Shown: positions 1-12,050, numbered from the stretch's first letter. The stretch: DNA of 64,000 nucleotides from Anastatus disparis (GCA_017163975.1 JAFFSR010000136.1:12707501-12771500); one strand, 5' to 3'. Program-made: numbers and translations. Notes: a model not told the origin generated them from the letters alone.

Positions 1-872
1 AAAAAGCATATTTTTATTAATCTGAAATTCTTATCTGTAAAAAAGAAGATAAAGAGATGGTCAATTGTTTAACTTATTAAATGAGTGTGTGTTAGTGTTT
101 GTGTAAATAATATAAATAAAATAAGAATTGTATATGATAATAAGGAAGTAAATGATTTTTTTAACCATCATTTGTTTATGTTTTAATTTTTATTGTTTAA
201 ATTCAACATTTAATCACGATATATATTTTTGTTCTACTGCTTTTTCTTATTTCAAAGAATGTTGCTTTCAGAGAATGCGCCAAGATGTTGAAGGTTATAT
301 ATGTATTTCAGAATTTAAAATTGTATACGTGTGATTTAAATAAATTAATGTTCAATATATCTGAAATTATACTTATTTATTTCGTAGAACTTCTTTATTA
401 TAATCATCATTTCATCAAAGTCTTTTTTTTTAACACAGAGTTGTTCCGTAAATTTTTTATAACGATTTTTATCTTTAAGAAGAGTTAATTATGAAACAAA
501 CAGAAATCTTAAAAATTGAAATAAAATGTATTAGTTTTTTAAAATAATTATATAACTGATTAGTTTAACAACTATGATTGAATTAAATTATCTGACTTTT
601 TTATTTTAAAAGGTTTCTAAAAAATATAAATTACATATACTTAAGTATTATTAATCAATTATTATATTCATAGCCATTGTGTATATCCACAAGGAAATGC
701 ATGTCTTAATTAAAGAATCGTAAACTCATTTCCATTAACTACTAAATGATTCACTTTAAAAGTATTCTTACATTTGATCATGATCATTATTCATTTGAAA
801 CATTCGCGTTAATTTAGAAAAATAAAACATCACTATACGCGCACAATTCGTTTATTTGCTATTATCTATTTT
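1..872. other. AT-rich sequence with no recognised gene
   Basis: This stretch lies downstream of the 3' end of the CSP gene. Both strands were read. Only short chance ORFs of up to about 67 codons with low-complexity residues (F, I, Y, N, K) are present, and none shows a domain or a splice-flanked exon. The part next to 872 should contain the CSP 3' UTR. Confidence 0.6.
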
Positions 873-2702
873 TTATGCTTTAATGGTGTAATCATGCTCT
901 TTACAGTACTGCTCAAAATCACTAAGATTCGTTTGGTATTTGTTATTAGGATTGTACTTTTTCAATAAGCCTCTCCAAAATTCAATAAACTTTGGTTGCT
1001 TTAAAGTAAAGATAGCTTCGCAAGCAATTTGTTTTTGGCCTTCAGAACATTTGGCACAATTTGAATGTATGAAGTCTGGAAGTAATCCTGTAAAAAAAAA
1101 TTTAAGAAATTAATCTTTTTTTTTTAATATTTTTCTGCAAAGAATTTAATTTTATTAAAGTCTAAAATTAGTTTAAAATTATTGCAAAAAATAATTATTT
1201 AATTTCTAGTTCAACAGTAATGGCCACTTTATTTACTCGAAAAGTGAGTTATAAATGAGATTTTCTTCTCATTAAATGTTTAAAATTTTCGTAATCAACG
1301 TCATTTTTAAACATTCAATATTTTATTCATAAAATTTAATTATTATCAAATTACATTTGTAAGATAAATTTTAACAATACATTAAAAATTCATTGAATTT
1401 CAATAAATTAAAATTTTAAAGAATTTTAATCCTTTTAAATTAATTAATTATAAAATAAAATAAAATAAAATTTATTTACTTAAAAATTTGTATTTTATTT
1501 ATTATTGATCATTAATTTGATGTATTATCCATATCTGATTTTCTTTAATTTTGATTTTTTTGTTTGAATTCTACATGTTTCACTATCATCAATACTTGAT
1601 GCCCTTGCAATGAATAAAGTGACCACAGTTGAACTGGGAGTAAAAGACAATATGCAATACGATATCGTAGTCGATTTATCCCTTGGGTGATCAGGATTCT
1701 TGCTTTGCTTAATACGCTTGGAGTGAAAACCTCACCCAAGGGAGAAATATGCGACTTTACTCTCTTGTAACATAATGTACTATATATATATTCATGAAGA
1801 TTAATTGAGTAAGATGTCGAAAGGAAAACTTATTTAGTTTTAAAACAATCACTGTCTGATAAAAATATGTTCAAAGTAGTATAGCAATCATTGAGACACA
1901 AGTAAATTATTCTCCTGAGTACTTATATTTGTGACAAAACTTCTTGTATTAAATTATTTTTTCTAAGTATTTTTTTAACATTTGAAATTTATAAAACTGG
2001 GAGGAAGTAGTCCAAGTCAAAATTTTGGATTTTCTACACAATGAATGCTGAGCTTTTGCGTTTTATATTTGATTACTATTACGATATTTTTAGTTTAGAT
2101 TATAATAAAATATTTCATACTAAATAACAAATTTTTAAAGAGATTTCTTCATTTTTTCTGATTTTATTAAAAATTTATTAAATTAATTTTGATAACAGTT
2201 TATCGTTTTATTATTTTTATTATACTGACTTTTTGCAAAAGTAGTTTGATAGATTTTGTAAAAATAAAATTATTAACTTTTAATTTAAAGCTAGCTAAGA
2301 GGGGATGGTTCAAAATATAAAAAGAAAACATTATTTAACGAGATATCATCTCTTTTAACCAAAAATGAGATATTGTTATATTCATCTCAAAAGTCGATAA
2401 CGTGATTCTGCGATTATAAAGTTGATAATTTTCAAGGAAATAATTTTTATTGCACTTCACAGTTGTAATACTATATTCAATAAGATTCTTTATTTTAAAT
2501 TTTAATGTTATACTATTAACTTACTTTTTAAAGCTCGGCCATCAGCGGAACATGGACCTTTATCCAATAAACAGTTGGAATAATACTTAATAGCTGAGTC
2601 ATCTTTAAGCACATCTGCTGCTCTTTGTAAAGGATCGCCTGCCGTCGTTACAGTAGCCCATCCCACCAATATCAGGAGTACGTTAAATAAGCAAAATCTC
2701 AT
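873..2702 (-). CDS. Chemosensory protein (CSP / OS-D family), two exons
   Basis: Small secreted carrier of hydrophobic ligands, found in sensillar lymph and other insect tissues. Exons are 2525-2702 and 873-1087, giving 393 nt and 130 residues, the usual CSP size. Residues 1-21 form a signal peptide (hydrophobic LLILVG core, TTAG cleavage region). The four diagnostic cysteines are C44, C51, C70 and C73, with the exact family spacing CX6CX18CX2C, inside the typical motif CLLDKGPCSADGR. The single intron falls one base after a lysine codon (AAA A|gt), the position conserved in insect CSP genes. The acceptor is ttacag at 1088-1092. The family's usual YTxKYD-like N-terminus is replaced by GDPLQRAADVL, so this is a divergent member. 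Two further cysteines, C82 and C121, are unusual. Start: first ATG, preceded at 2705 by a plausible 5' UTR acceptor (cttaacag). Confidence 0.93.
1669..1756. repeat. Imperfect hairpin inside the CSP intron
   Basis: Left arm 1674-1690 and right arm 1732-1748 pair over 16 of 17 bases (core CCCTTGGGTGA / TCACCCAAGGG). Pairing resumes further out with AGTCG at 1669 against CGACT at 1752. The loop is about 41 bases. It could be a small foldback element or a precursor-like hairpin. No microRNA family is recognised. A 64-codon minus-strand ORF crossing it looks like a chance reading. Confidence 0.5.
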
Positions 2703-3213
2703 GTCTGTTAAGATAATGATCTATTGTTAAAAAATTGATATTTCCAATAGATATTGCCTAGCAATTATTTAATTTAATTAATACACCCTTAATTATGGGC
2801 CTTAAAAAACTTGAAATTCATTGTATTGAACTAATACTTATTTTGGTGCCAGCAGTAAGAAACTAAGAATAACTTGAAAATTTTTAACACAAATAATTAA
2901 AATGTAATAACAATTTATAATATAAGTATTTTATTAAAATAATTAAAAAGAAAAGTATATAACCGATATTTAAAATTCATATACGTTACTTTTTATTCTT
3001 TTATATTAAAGATTTTTAAATGATTTTACAATAATGTCTAAAATTTACGCAATTTCAAAATCAAAAAGCCTTTTTTTCAATATGACAATATTTAATAAAA
3101 ATGAAATATACAACTTCTAATGAATGTGAATTTTCATCTATACTTGCTATTTTATTTTTCTAACCACTTATTATCTATCTCTATTATTAAATATGCAATA
3201 AATACAAACAAAC

Positions 3214-3313
3214 CTGACATCCTGTCCACTCGATCAAATATAAAAAAAAATGTTAATTCACTTGTACAACTAAAACGAGTCTAAAGAATTTCGCCGATAG
3301 CCTGAGTTTTATA
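3214..3313 (-). promoter_or_regulatory. Probable CSP promoter and 5' UTR exon
   Basis: Reading the minus strand, a TATA box (TATAAAAC) lies at 3306-3313. About 30 bases downstream, near 3282, is a likely start site. A candidate 5' UTR exon follows and ends at the donor cag|gtttg (boundary 3214/3213). It would splice to the acceptor cttaacag at 2705, just before the CSP ATG. The spacing of TATA box, start site and donor is consistent, but transcription is inferred, not seen. Confidence 0.45.
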
Positions 3314-3365
3314 AATTTTCTTTCAAACTTATACATATAAAAATGATACAATTGACCCCTCCAGA

Positions 3366-3503
3366 ATGATTGTCAAACCATCATATCTTTTAAGTTTTAT
3401 CATACTCTTTCTCATAATATCACAAGCACGTACGGCAGATGTACCAGCATGCGTGGTTAATCGACCAAGCGTGACATTTTCCCATTATTCACGTTTGAAA
3501 TAG
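3366..3503 (+). CDS. Candidate short secreted peptide (45 residues) or first exon
   Basis: The ORF starts MIVKPSYLLSF and runs into a strongly hydrophobic stretch (FIILFLII) followed by SQARTA, a good signal-peptidase site. That leaves about 20 mature residues with a single cysteine. A TATA-like sequence lies at 3336-3343 and another at 3308-3314. No homologue is recognised. It could be a lone peptide gene, the first exon of a longer secreted protein (no strong donor seen), or chance. It is divergently placed to the CSP promoter. Function is not assigned. Confidence 0.25.
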   Translation: MIVKPSYLLSFIILFLIISQARTADVPACVVNRPSVTFSHYSRLK

Positions 3504-4843
3504 CCGAAAAGAACGAGTTACATAGTGAAAAATGCGTCATTATTTTCTTTAGAAATTATGAAAGGCTTAACGTAATTGATAGTTCACTTCTTGTTAAAAC
3601 TTGTAATTCTTGACGCAATGAGTAATCTATATTACTATATTTTTAATTTTTCAAATCCAATGTTTACATCACAGAATATAGTGGAAATTCAATAAAAGGT
3701 TTATCAGTAAAAATGTTTTCGAAATCACATTTTATCAATTTCAAATAAAATAATGTATATTAGTTATATATGCATACTTGTAATTGTACATACATGAATA
3801 TAGAAGTAAATGTATGTAAAAAGGTTTATAAGTATTTTTTTGCAGTAAATTTTATTTCAATTCTGTATTCAGATTATAAAAAATCAAAATACGTAAAAAT
3901 TAATTAATTGAAATTAAATTTAATTCAAATATAGGCAATTTAATAAATTATAATTCTGGAATTCTGATTAAACTATTTTAAAGATAGTTATTGCATTAAA
4001 ATCAAGAAAAATGTAATTGAATTTCAATTGTTGGATGAAAAACATTATTTTATACCAATTTTAGCAAAATAAATATATTTTAAGATTGAAATTTGTGAAT
4101 CATAAAAAGAATTAATTAATAAAACAATTAAAGTACTATAAATATTAAACACATAAATTTGTAATGCAATCAATTGAATTCAATTAGTCTGTTTCCGGCC
4201 AGGAAAATTAAAAGGTTCAATGTAAAGAAAAAAGATACAATTTTTTATAAGAAATATACATCCTTGTTATCTAAAACTATACACAGTTGAATCATTTACA
4301 ATGACTTTACAAATATGTTAAACGTATTTTAATTACAATCACCTTCATAAATTCGTAAATTTATGAAATGCATTAAATGCAATATTTTTTACCTGTTTTT
4401 TTGCACATCAGCATTAACAATATTACAAAAATATTTAATAGTAAGTGTAAAAAAACTTCAAAATTGGTTTGATTTTATGCATACAGAATAAATTATCAAC
4501 TAATTTAAAATATGAAAATAAAATCACGAGAGAATAGTAACCATAGTTAACAAAAAAAGTGAAATATTAAAACTTAACTAGAGCTAATATTAGATATTTG
4601 TTATAAACCTACTTAGAAACAAAGGTGTGATGTATTATCATATATTTATAAATATATTACAAATTTAAAATTATCGTGACGTTTGCGTGGTTGAGAAATT
4701 TAACAATTAAAAGAAAAAGCATTTGTAAAATTACCGAATAATAACAACGATATTATTTAGTTCAAAGTATTCAAGTTTGGGCTCTAAAAAGATAAATATA
4801 AAAATAAATGTCATTCGTTTTTTCGTAGCAATCACATTCCATT
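3504..4843. other. AT-rich intergenic sequence
   Basis: No ORF, exon-like stretch or structured repeat could be supported on either strand. The part adjacent to 4844 may be the 3' UTR of the short-ended ALDH isoform. Confidence 0.5.
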
Positions 4844-4880
4844 TTAGGCGACGTCACGGCTCGGCATCGTAAGGGGTATC
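4844..4880 (-). CDS. Candidate alternative last exon of the aldehyde dehydrogenase
   Basis: This is a G+C-rich pocket in very AT-rich DNA. On the minus strand a good acceptor (tttttccag, ending at 4881) is followed by 37 bases. Joined to the phase-2 donor of the ALDH exon 5657-5792, it reads S-IPLTMPSRDVA-stop in frame. It would replace the 59-residue tail that carries the hydrophobic membrane anchor with 12 polar residues, giving a soluble isoform. The frame match, acceptor quality and base composition support it. The shortness of the exon is the main reason for caution. Confidence 0.5.
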
Positions 4881-5368
4881 CTGGAAAAATTTATTTATTG
4901 CATTACATTCGAAATTTTTATAAGTCTTACTTGATTAGATTTAGATGATTTATAATTATGTAAAGCACATTTTTCCAAAATAATGATAATAAAAAGGACT
5001 CATGAAACAAATAGTTGGAAAAGTTTCTTCTTTATTAACGTAAATAAAAAAAAATTACAAAAATTAATATGTGCGCCGAAATTTTGTGCATATAACAAAT
5101 TTATAAACGATTCGTAAATAATCTTAATTGAATTTAAGCTATTCAAATTTAACATGTAATATATAATACTGTTTTTATCAGAATTAACAATAAAAAGGAA
5201 GTCGATAACATGTAAACGTTATTATAAAAAGATAACATTAAAAATCACAATAAGTTTGAAAACGTAATATTAAAACTTGTAATTTGTGCTTTTGAAGAGC
5301 TACCTTTGTACCATTTTGTGCTTATACAAAATTGACCTTATAAAAAATATTTATCGATGAAATGATGT

Positions 5369-8300
5369 TTATCGCGACTGTATCTTTTGTACCTTCATAA
5401 GAGATTTGAAGCCAACAGTAGCAGCAATGCCTAAACCAAACATTACTAGATATGGCAAATATTTTATTCCAGGAATATCAGGCCTCTTTGCCAACAACTG
5501 AGAAATAAATTTCAATTTGCCCTCTGAGTATGGTGGATAGCGAGAACTGAAAATAAAATTAATTTTAATATTTTACAAATAGAACTAGTTTTTTAATTTA
5601 ACCAAAATTAATTTTGATAATATATCATTCAAAAAAACAGAATTTATTTTACTTACGATGCCAAAGTTTCACCAATAATGTTGAAGTTCTTTATTAGACA
5701 GCCTTTAGGATGGACAAATGTATCAAATGATAATTTTCCATGGTATGCACCCATTCCTGATGCTCCAACACCACCAAATGGTAATGTATCAACTAAAAAA
5801 TATAAGTTTTGTAATTTCTATTACAAAAAATTTGAATATACAACCAGACAACCATATAATGTTAATGAAATGAAGCGCAACTTTAGTAAGCTATTTTTTT
5901 TAATAAAAAAGATGTTGAAGTGCAAATAATTTAAACAAACATGTTTGATGTTACGAAGGTGCTGTACTGAATATAGATGCCTTTTTGATTATTGACATAA
6001 AAGCCTATAAAAGCATACCTGTCATATGCAGTATAGTATCATTAACAACAATATTTCCACTAGATGTACTATTTATTATTAAATTAATATCATCCATATT
6101 AGAACCAAAAAGATACATGGCTAAAGGCTTTTCTCTGTAGCAAAGTTAGCGTAAGCAGTCATACAAAACAAAAGAAATAGAAAAATGTTATTATTATAAT
6201 GCTAATTACAAAATAGTTAGACTTGAGTCAAATGGTTTATTGCTGTTTATTATAATATATGAGGTAAAAATTGGGTGTGGATTTTTGGATGCATAATTAG
6301 AGAAACTATAATAGATTATTAATTTTTTTAAAATGGGATACATATCCTAACATGCTCATAATTTACAGGACTTTTTCAGCAATTCAGCTTAGCGTTATGA
6401 ATAATTTATGAGATAAAATAGAACAAACGTAATCTATTTATATCATATCTTATCATATTAATTGCATAACCACACCTGAGACTAATTTCCTAACTCACCA
6501 CCATATTGCATGATTGTGTCGTTGACACATACTGAGCCAGACTTGGTTTGGGTTACGAATAGATTATGTACTCCCTTATCCTTGGTAAATACGTATAGTA
6601 CAAGAGGGTGTTCTCTGTATTATAAAGGATAAAATTTTCATTTAACTTTAAGATGTGAAACCTATAAAATTTCTGATAAAATATAGGTAAGATATAACTA
6701 TATTTTACTATTATACAATGTCATGGCAGCAATGAAACCATTGAACTCCTCTATTTTTAAAAAGACTTTAGACTTCACACATATACACTTAAAAACATTA
6801 TTATTGTAATAGCTTTAAATTTAAAATTCAGATAAAAATAATTGTGTACTTATTTACTCTTAAAAAGTGATAAATAAAAAAACTAGACATTAAATTAAGT
6901 GGTTCAATGTTGTGCACATTTTCATAGCGTATTGATAAAAAAAGTTCAGTTTAATTTTTTCAATACAAAACTTTGTATTAAAATAATTGTTTGCTAAAAT
7001 TCTTTAAAATATTTTAATAACTAAGAATAATATTTATTGATTTCTAATTGATCATAAGCAACAACAAAAAAATTTTTATTTAATTATTGCAAATAAATAC
7101 CATAAGAATTAAAAAATATTCTATAGTTACGTTAAGATATATAAGCTAAAAATACTATTTACAATAAATTTTTTTCTATTAAACTTACCGCTCATTAATA
7201 AATTTGATGGCCTCATAAGCATTATTAACATTAACAATAGGTAATATTGGTCCAAAAATTTCTTCCTTCATTACTGGATCTGTAGGTCTTACATTTATAA
7301 GAACTGTTGGAGCAATATATCTTTCAGCAGGATCAACTTGTCCTCCAATAGCTACTTCTCCATTTGATAAAAAGTTTACCAAACGTCTGAAATTGGGAAG
7401 AATTAATATTAAGAATATATTTATAAGTATTTAATGTTTTAATTTTGATTATTCAGAACTCACTGGTAATGTCTGTCAGTAACAATGCGACAAAGATCTG
7501 GACTGTCTTGTGGATTTTCGCCATACCATTCTTTCATAATTTTTTTTGCCTCCGTAACAAAAGCACTCTGTACTTCTGGAGAACATAATACATAATCTGG
7601 GGCTATACAGGTCTGACCTACGTTAATGAATTTTCCCCACAAAATTCTTTTTGTTGATATTGAGATATCAGCTGTACTGTCTATATATACAGGACTAAAA
7701 AATAAAAAAATAATCAAAAAAATGTATTCTATCAAAAAAAAAATTAGATAAATTATTTAATATTCCACCTTTTTCCTCCAAGTTCAAGTGTTACTGGAGT
7801 TAGATATTTGTTCGATGCTTCTCTAATAACACGTCCTATTGAAGTTGAACCAGTATAAAAAATATAGTCAAATTTTTGTTTCAAAAGTTCTGTAGTTTCA
7901 GCAACACCACCACTAACAACTTTGTAACATTCCTGAATAATAAAAAATAAAGTTTAATATCATGTCCAGTGACTAAAATTGAAAATTTTTCAGATTTTAT
8001 AATTACATTATCTAAATATTTTGGAATTAATTCATTCAAGAGCTTTGAAGTTGCAACTGATACTTCAGACGGTTTAAGAATAACACAGTTTCCAGCAGCT
8101 AAAGCTCCCAAAAATGGTGCCAATGCCAATTGTAAAGGATAATTCCAAGATCCTATCACCAAAACTACTCCATAAGGCTCTTTGTGAATAACAACATCAT
8201 CTAACATATTAATAATTGTTTTTGGAGGCTAAAAATTTTTAATTTTCAGATATTATTATTGAAATATAAATATTTTAAAAATGTTATCTTATATAAAAAA

Positions 8301-8775
8301 TTGTATGATCATTTTTTAGCTTTTTCTACATTTTTAAATACAAAATTAATATTTTTACCTTTTCTGCAGCTGACCATTCTTTTATGTGTCTCAACGTATG
8401 TATTATCTCATTAATAGTATAGTCAATTTCCAGTACGTAATTTTCAAATTTGCTCTGAAACAATATATTCATATAACTAATTTATTCGTAAAAGAACATT
8501 AAAATTGTATGTAAAAAACTTACTCTTCGTAAATCTGCATTTAAGGCTACATGCCATTCTTGTTTATTTTCCTCAAGCATCTTTTTTAGATTTTTCATTT
8601 GTTTGATCCTAAATTCCAGTGGCCGAGTCTTGCCACTGTAAAAAGTTTCTCGAGCAGATTGAACAAGCTAAAATAATTTAATAAGTAATTTATAAAATAA
8701 ATAATAATAAAACTGAAAAAAATACATTTTAAAATTAAATTGATAAAAAAAACTTACTTCTGCATAATTTGACAT
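5369..8775 (-). CDS. Class 3 fatty aldehyde dehydrogenase (ALDH3 family)
   Basis: Oxidises medium- and long-chain aldehydes to acids with NAD(P)+, and is usually anchored to the ER or other membranes by its C-terminal tail. Exons: 8758-8775 (from this ATG), 8524-8667, 8359-8454, 8007-8228, 7769-7932, 7464-7694, 7189-7386, one of 6499-6614 or 6019-6134, 5657-5792 and 5369-5546. This gives 500 residues, the family size. Visible landmarks are N115 in GSWNYP (oxyanion), TGSTSIGR (cofactor loop), E210 in LELGGK, catalytic C244 in [18 protein letters not shown], and [17 protein letters not shown] near the C-terminus. These numbers match mammalian ALDH3 within one residue. The tail holds a hydrophobic segment ([18 protein letters not shown]), as in human ALDH3A2. 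The exon 8758-8795 is open upstream of this ATG and fits phase-1 donors at 11695 and 17907, so longer N-termini are likely. Confidence 0.95.
6019..6134 (-). CDS. ALDH mutually exclusive exon, version A (distal)
   Basis: A 116-base internal exon with acceptor ctacag and donor gtatgc. It encodes 39 residues beginning [10 protein letters not shown] and ending NDTILHMT, which align with the ALDH3 segment REKPLALYVF...NDVIVHIT. It has the same length and the same phases as the exon at 6499-6614, and 16 of 39 residues are identical. Including both exons would shift the reading frame, so one is chosen per transcript. The segment lies just before LPFGGVG and contributes to the substrate and cofactor cleft in ALDH3 structures. 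Confidence 0.88.
6499..6614 (-). CDS. ALDH mutually exclusive exon, version B (proximal)
   Basis: A 116-base exon with acceptor atacag and donor gtgagt (a stronger donor than version A). It encodes [13 protein letters not shown] and so on to VNDTIMQYG. It keeps the RE-PL-Y-F and VNDTI framework of version A but differs in the middle. Its codons are less A+T-rich than those of version A, so the two copies may have diverged for a long time or be under different constraint. Either version restores the frame into [10 protein letters not shown]. Confidence 0.88.
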
Positions 8776-10066
8776 GTCTTTGCCGTTGATAGGAACTGAA
8801 ATGAATGATAAAAAAATTTTATTAATGACAACATAAATATTATATTTTCCTCATTAAATAAATATTAATTTTACATTAAAATAATAAGAGGAAAAATTTT
8901 TTTCTAATTTAAATAAATAAAAACTAAGTGTAAAGTGCAGTATCATCAAGACATTTTAAAACGTAAAAATCATAATCACACTAAAATAACATTTTTATCA
9001 ATCTCTTATCAGTTAGTTCAAAAGTCAATCAATTATATTTTTACATCAAGTATTTTTCCGAATTGTATCATGCGTACAAGGTTGTATACTTGCAGGGACA
9101 AATAAAAGAAGAAATACCGGTTTTCATCTCAATTATATTACCTACACATACATACATCCAAGCATACACAGATTAACTGCTGAATTAAAGCTGCTATATA
9201 TGTGTGTGTCGTAATCGCATAAGACAATTTGAGAGAGTTAAATGAAAGTTTTTGTATTATATACTACACTATTATGTTACGTAGAAAATATACTAATCTG
9301 ATAGCAGAACACGTAGATGTGAAAACTCCAAAACTGAAAACTATACTGACCAAAACAAAGCGGAAAAAAATTCACTTGTTCGTTTTTGTAAACTTTGAAA
9401 AAAAAAACACTGAAAGATGAATCAGTAATAAAAAAATAATTGCAGGTATGAAAAAATAATGAATTGACAAAAGAAAAACACAAGAAAATATTTGTGAAAA
9501 GAGCACGTTCCAAAATTGTTGAAATATTTTAACACAAAGAACTTATCAAGAATGTTTCGTTGCTTATAATATAAAAAAAATTTTCATTTCTTTCCTACTT
9601 ATTTTCACTCAAAAAAATTTGAAAAAAATACTCACAATCTTTATACAGAAAGAATTTCACAATTCACAGCATATAAAAGTATCGAATACAATAAACAAAC
9701 TCAACTCGAATTAAATACTATCTTTGTTCTTTCCTCTTTAATACATATCATTCCACACAACAGACTGCTATAACGTATACACAAGATAAGTTCTCTCTTA
9801 GAAACAACTATGAGTTATGTATATGGTATGATACGAGTATATAATGAACAGTGGCGTTTCGCAGTTTTTACTGCACTCCCAACTGGACGAATAGCCGTTT
9901 CGAAATTATATAGATATACGTAATAGCATGAAATGACCAGCACCGGCGCCTGGCTCTCTCTTTCTAATCTTTATTGTCAAAACACGAAGATACGATATTA
10001 TACGCGCCTTCTTTTTCTATGTTTACTCCCGCAAGCTGCGAGTCACAGTCACTCACAGCTGTGCCT

Positions 10067-10068
<2 letters not shown>

Positions 10069-10117
<49 letters not shown>
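10069..10117. repeat. (CA)n-(TA)n microsatellite
   Basis: A short CA run passes into about 20 TA dinucleotides. The run lies in the ALDH 5' intron and should be length-polymorphic. Confidence 0.95.
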
Positions 10118-10120
<3 letters not shown>

Positions 10121-11039
10121 TGCAAGTTTACAAGTATGTAGTCTTTATATAGTTATACTGTTTACAACAACATAAAATTTAAAAGATAGTAATTTTTATT
10201 GCAATGTATTCTAGTATAAAATTTGATTTTTATGAAAATTTAATTTCTTACTTATAGTTAGATTTGTATAATTAAAGTTAAATCTTATATTTATCTTAAC
10301 AAAAAAATTATCAATAATTTATGTGCACAATCAGCACGTATAATTAAAGTTATTGAAGTAATTGCAAGTCATATATTAAAAAACAACAAAGAAATCTAAT
10401 TAATTTTATTTTGAAAGGTATCACTAGCAAGATTAAAATATTATTTTTAAATAAATGTTTACAATATGTTCATAAAAAGTGCTCTAATCACTAATCAAAA
10501 TAAGTTTTCAAAAATGTAGAGAACATTTTTTAGATAATTTTTGTATTTGTTTTACATAATTATTATGTTATATTGTTTTTACATAATTTTTAACTTGTAG
10601 TAAAATCGTTTTCTCTTTTACCATTCGTAGATTCTGAGGATAAAGTACAACAAACTTTCAAGAGATGTCGTATAACATAAATTTAAAGATCATTTCTATT
10701 CGAATAAATTAATATATAAACGCAAGTCTAAAAATGCCTTGAAAGTATTTACATACTTAAATACCTTGAAAAAATGTAAAAAAAAAACTTTATTAATTAT
10801 GTATCCAAGAATTTCAAGAACACGTTTCAAATTAATTGTATCAAAGCACGATTATCGATGTAATTGAATTATTTAAAAAATTATTATAACTTTTAATATT
10901 AAAGTATGCATTTATATTACCGATATTATAATAAATGTTTATGAAATTATAGAAGAAAAATAAAAATTTTTTAAATTATAATAAAACCTCCACAATTCAT
11001 CATATACTCACGGTTAAGGATACAATGAATTATCAAGAG

Positions 11040-11051
11040 CCCCCCCCCCCC
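11040..11051. repeat. Poly-C tract of 12 bases
   Basis: A pure C homopolymer, the only one of this length noticed in the window, in DNA that is otherwise very AT-rich. It could be a slippage hotspot or a sequencing artefact. Confidence 0.9.
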
Positions 11052-11694
11052 ACTATGCTACGCGTTATTGACGATTGCTTTTTGCGCTCTGACAAATTAT
11101 CCTTTCACGTACGTAAAATTTTGTCCTATACTTGTGTAAGCTTTAATTACATTGGTTGTACTATCATTTAATTTTCTAAAAATTTCCAGTTTCTTTTTGA
11201 TTATATGAAACTAAAATTTTGATAAACCTTATCTTAATAGTTAATTTTGTAAATGACACTTAAGTACAAAATAGTCCTCATTTTTTAATTGGATACCAAG
11301 TAATAACAACACGAACGATAAGACAAGTACATTATATGCAAACAAAAACAGTTTATTTTAACAGCGCTAAATTCGTCTAATTGTCGCAAGCACGGTGGGA
11401 GTGAAAGAACGAATTCAAAAAGCAAAAAACGAGAGTCAACGACGTGATAGATTACGGAGATTTAAATTATGTGGGTGTTATTGTAATTATAAATGCAAAT
11501 ATCGAGATAAAATATAAAGTACATTAATTATAGTGCAATAAAGACATAACATTTTTGCGTGTGTACAAATAAATATCACACTTAACAATACAATATTCAA
11601 CGAATCAATTGTGTTAAAAAATAATAATAATAATGATTATTGTATTTTTGTGCTTGATAAAAAATTTGTAATAAAAAATTCTTGAATTGTCTAC

Positions 11695-11803
11695 CGTAAC
11701 CATTATAATGAGACTGTTTAGCAGCTTCAACCTGAATTCTGACTGCCTCATTACCGTTGCCATTACTATTAGATTCCACATTTTGCTCAATTGTTTGAGT
11801 CAT
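11695..11803 (-). CDS. Candidate upstream coding exon of the aldehyde dehydrogenase
   Basis: The ATG at 11803 opens MTQTIEQNVESNSNGNGNEA and continues to HYNGY, a polar Asn- and Gln-rich stretch. It ends at a phase-1 donor (TACG|gtagac, or AATG|gttacg a few bases earlier). Spliced to the exon 8758-8795 it reads [19 protein letters not shown] in frame and gives a 543-residue isoform. A 5' UTR acceptor (ttattacag) lies just upstream, and stops there prevent an earlier start. The link rests on phase and gene order; the donor is weak. Confidence 0.5.
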
Positions 11804-12050
11804 TGTGCTTACAGAAATAGTAGTTTTTCTTCAAACTGTAATAAGTAATAAATATTTCAATGCTTTTTTTTCTATTTTATTGCTAGTGATTCATAAAATT
11901 TTATTAAATATACAAGCACTGAAATTATTTGAATTTTCGTCAATACAAATCTATTTAAATTTTTATTCAGGAAGATGATGTATTTAAGTATTTATCAAAG
12001 GAAAATAATATATTTAAATTTATTAGTATTTTGTAAGAACAAAGTAATAT

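Larger units (their letters stand above)
8796..11694 (-). other. ALDH 5' intron and possible internal promoters
   Basis: This is the intron between the 38-base exon 8758-8795 and the upstream coding exon at 11695. A less AT-rich patch at about 9700-10060 and another at 11340-11460 may be alternative promoters for the short isoform starting at 8775. No coding exon could be supported. Confidence 0.4.

Noticed and set aside
1545..1739. Minus-strand 64-codon ORF inside the CSP intron
   Set aside because: No domain, no splice context, and it runs through one arm of a hairpin. Treated as chance.
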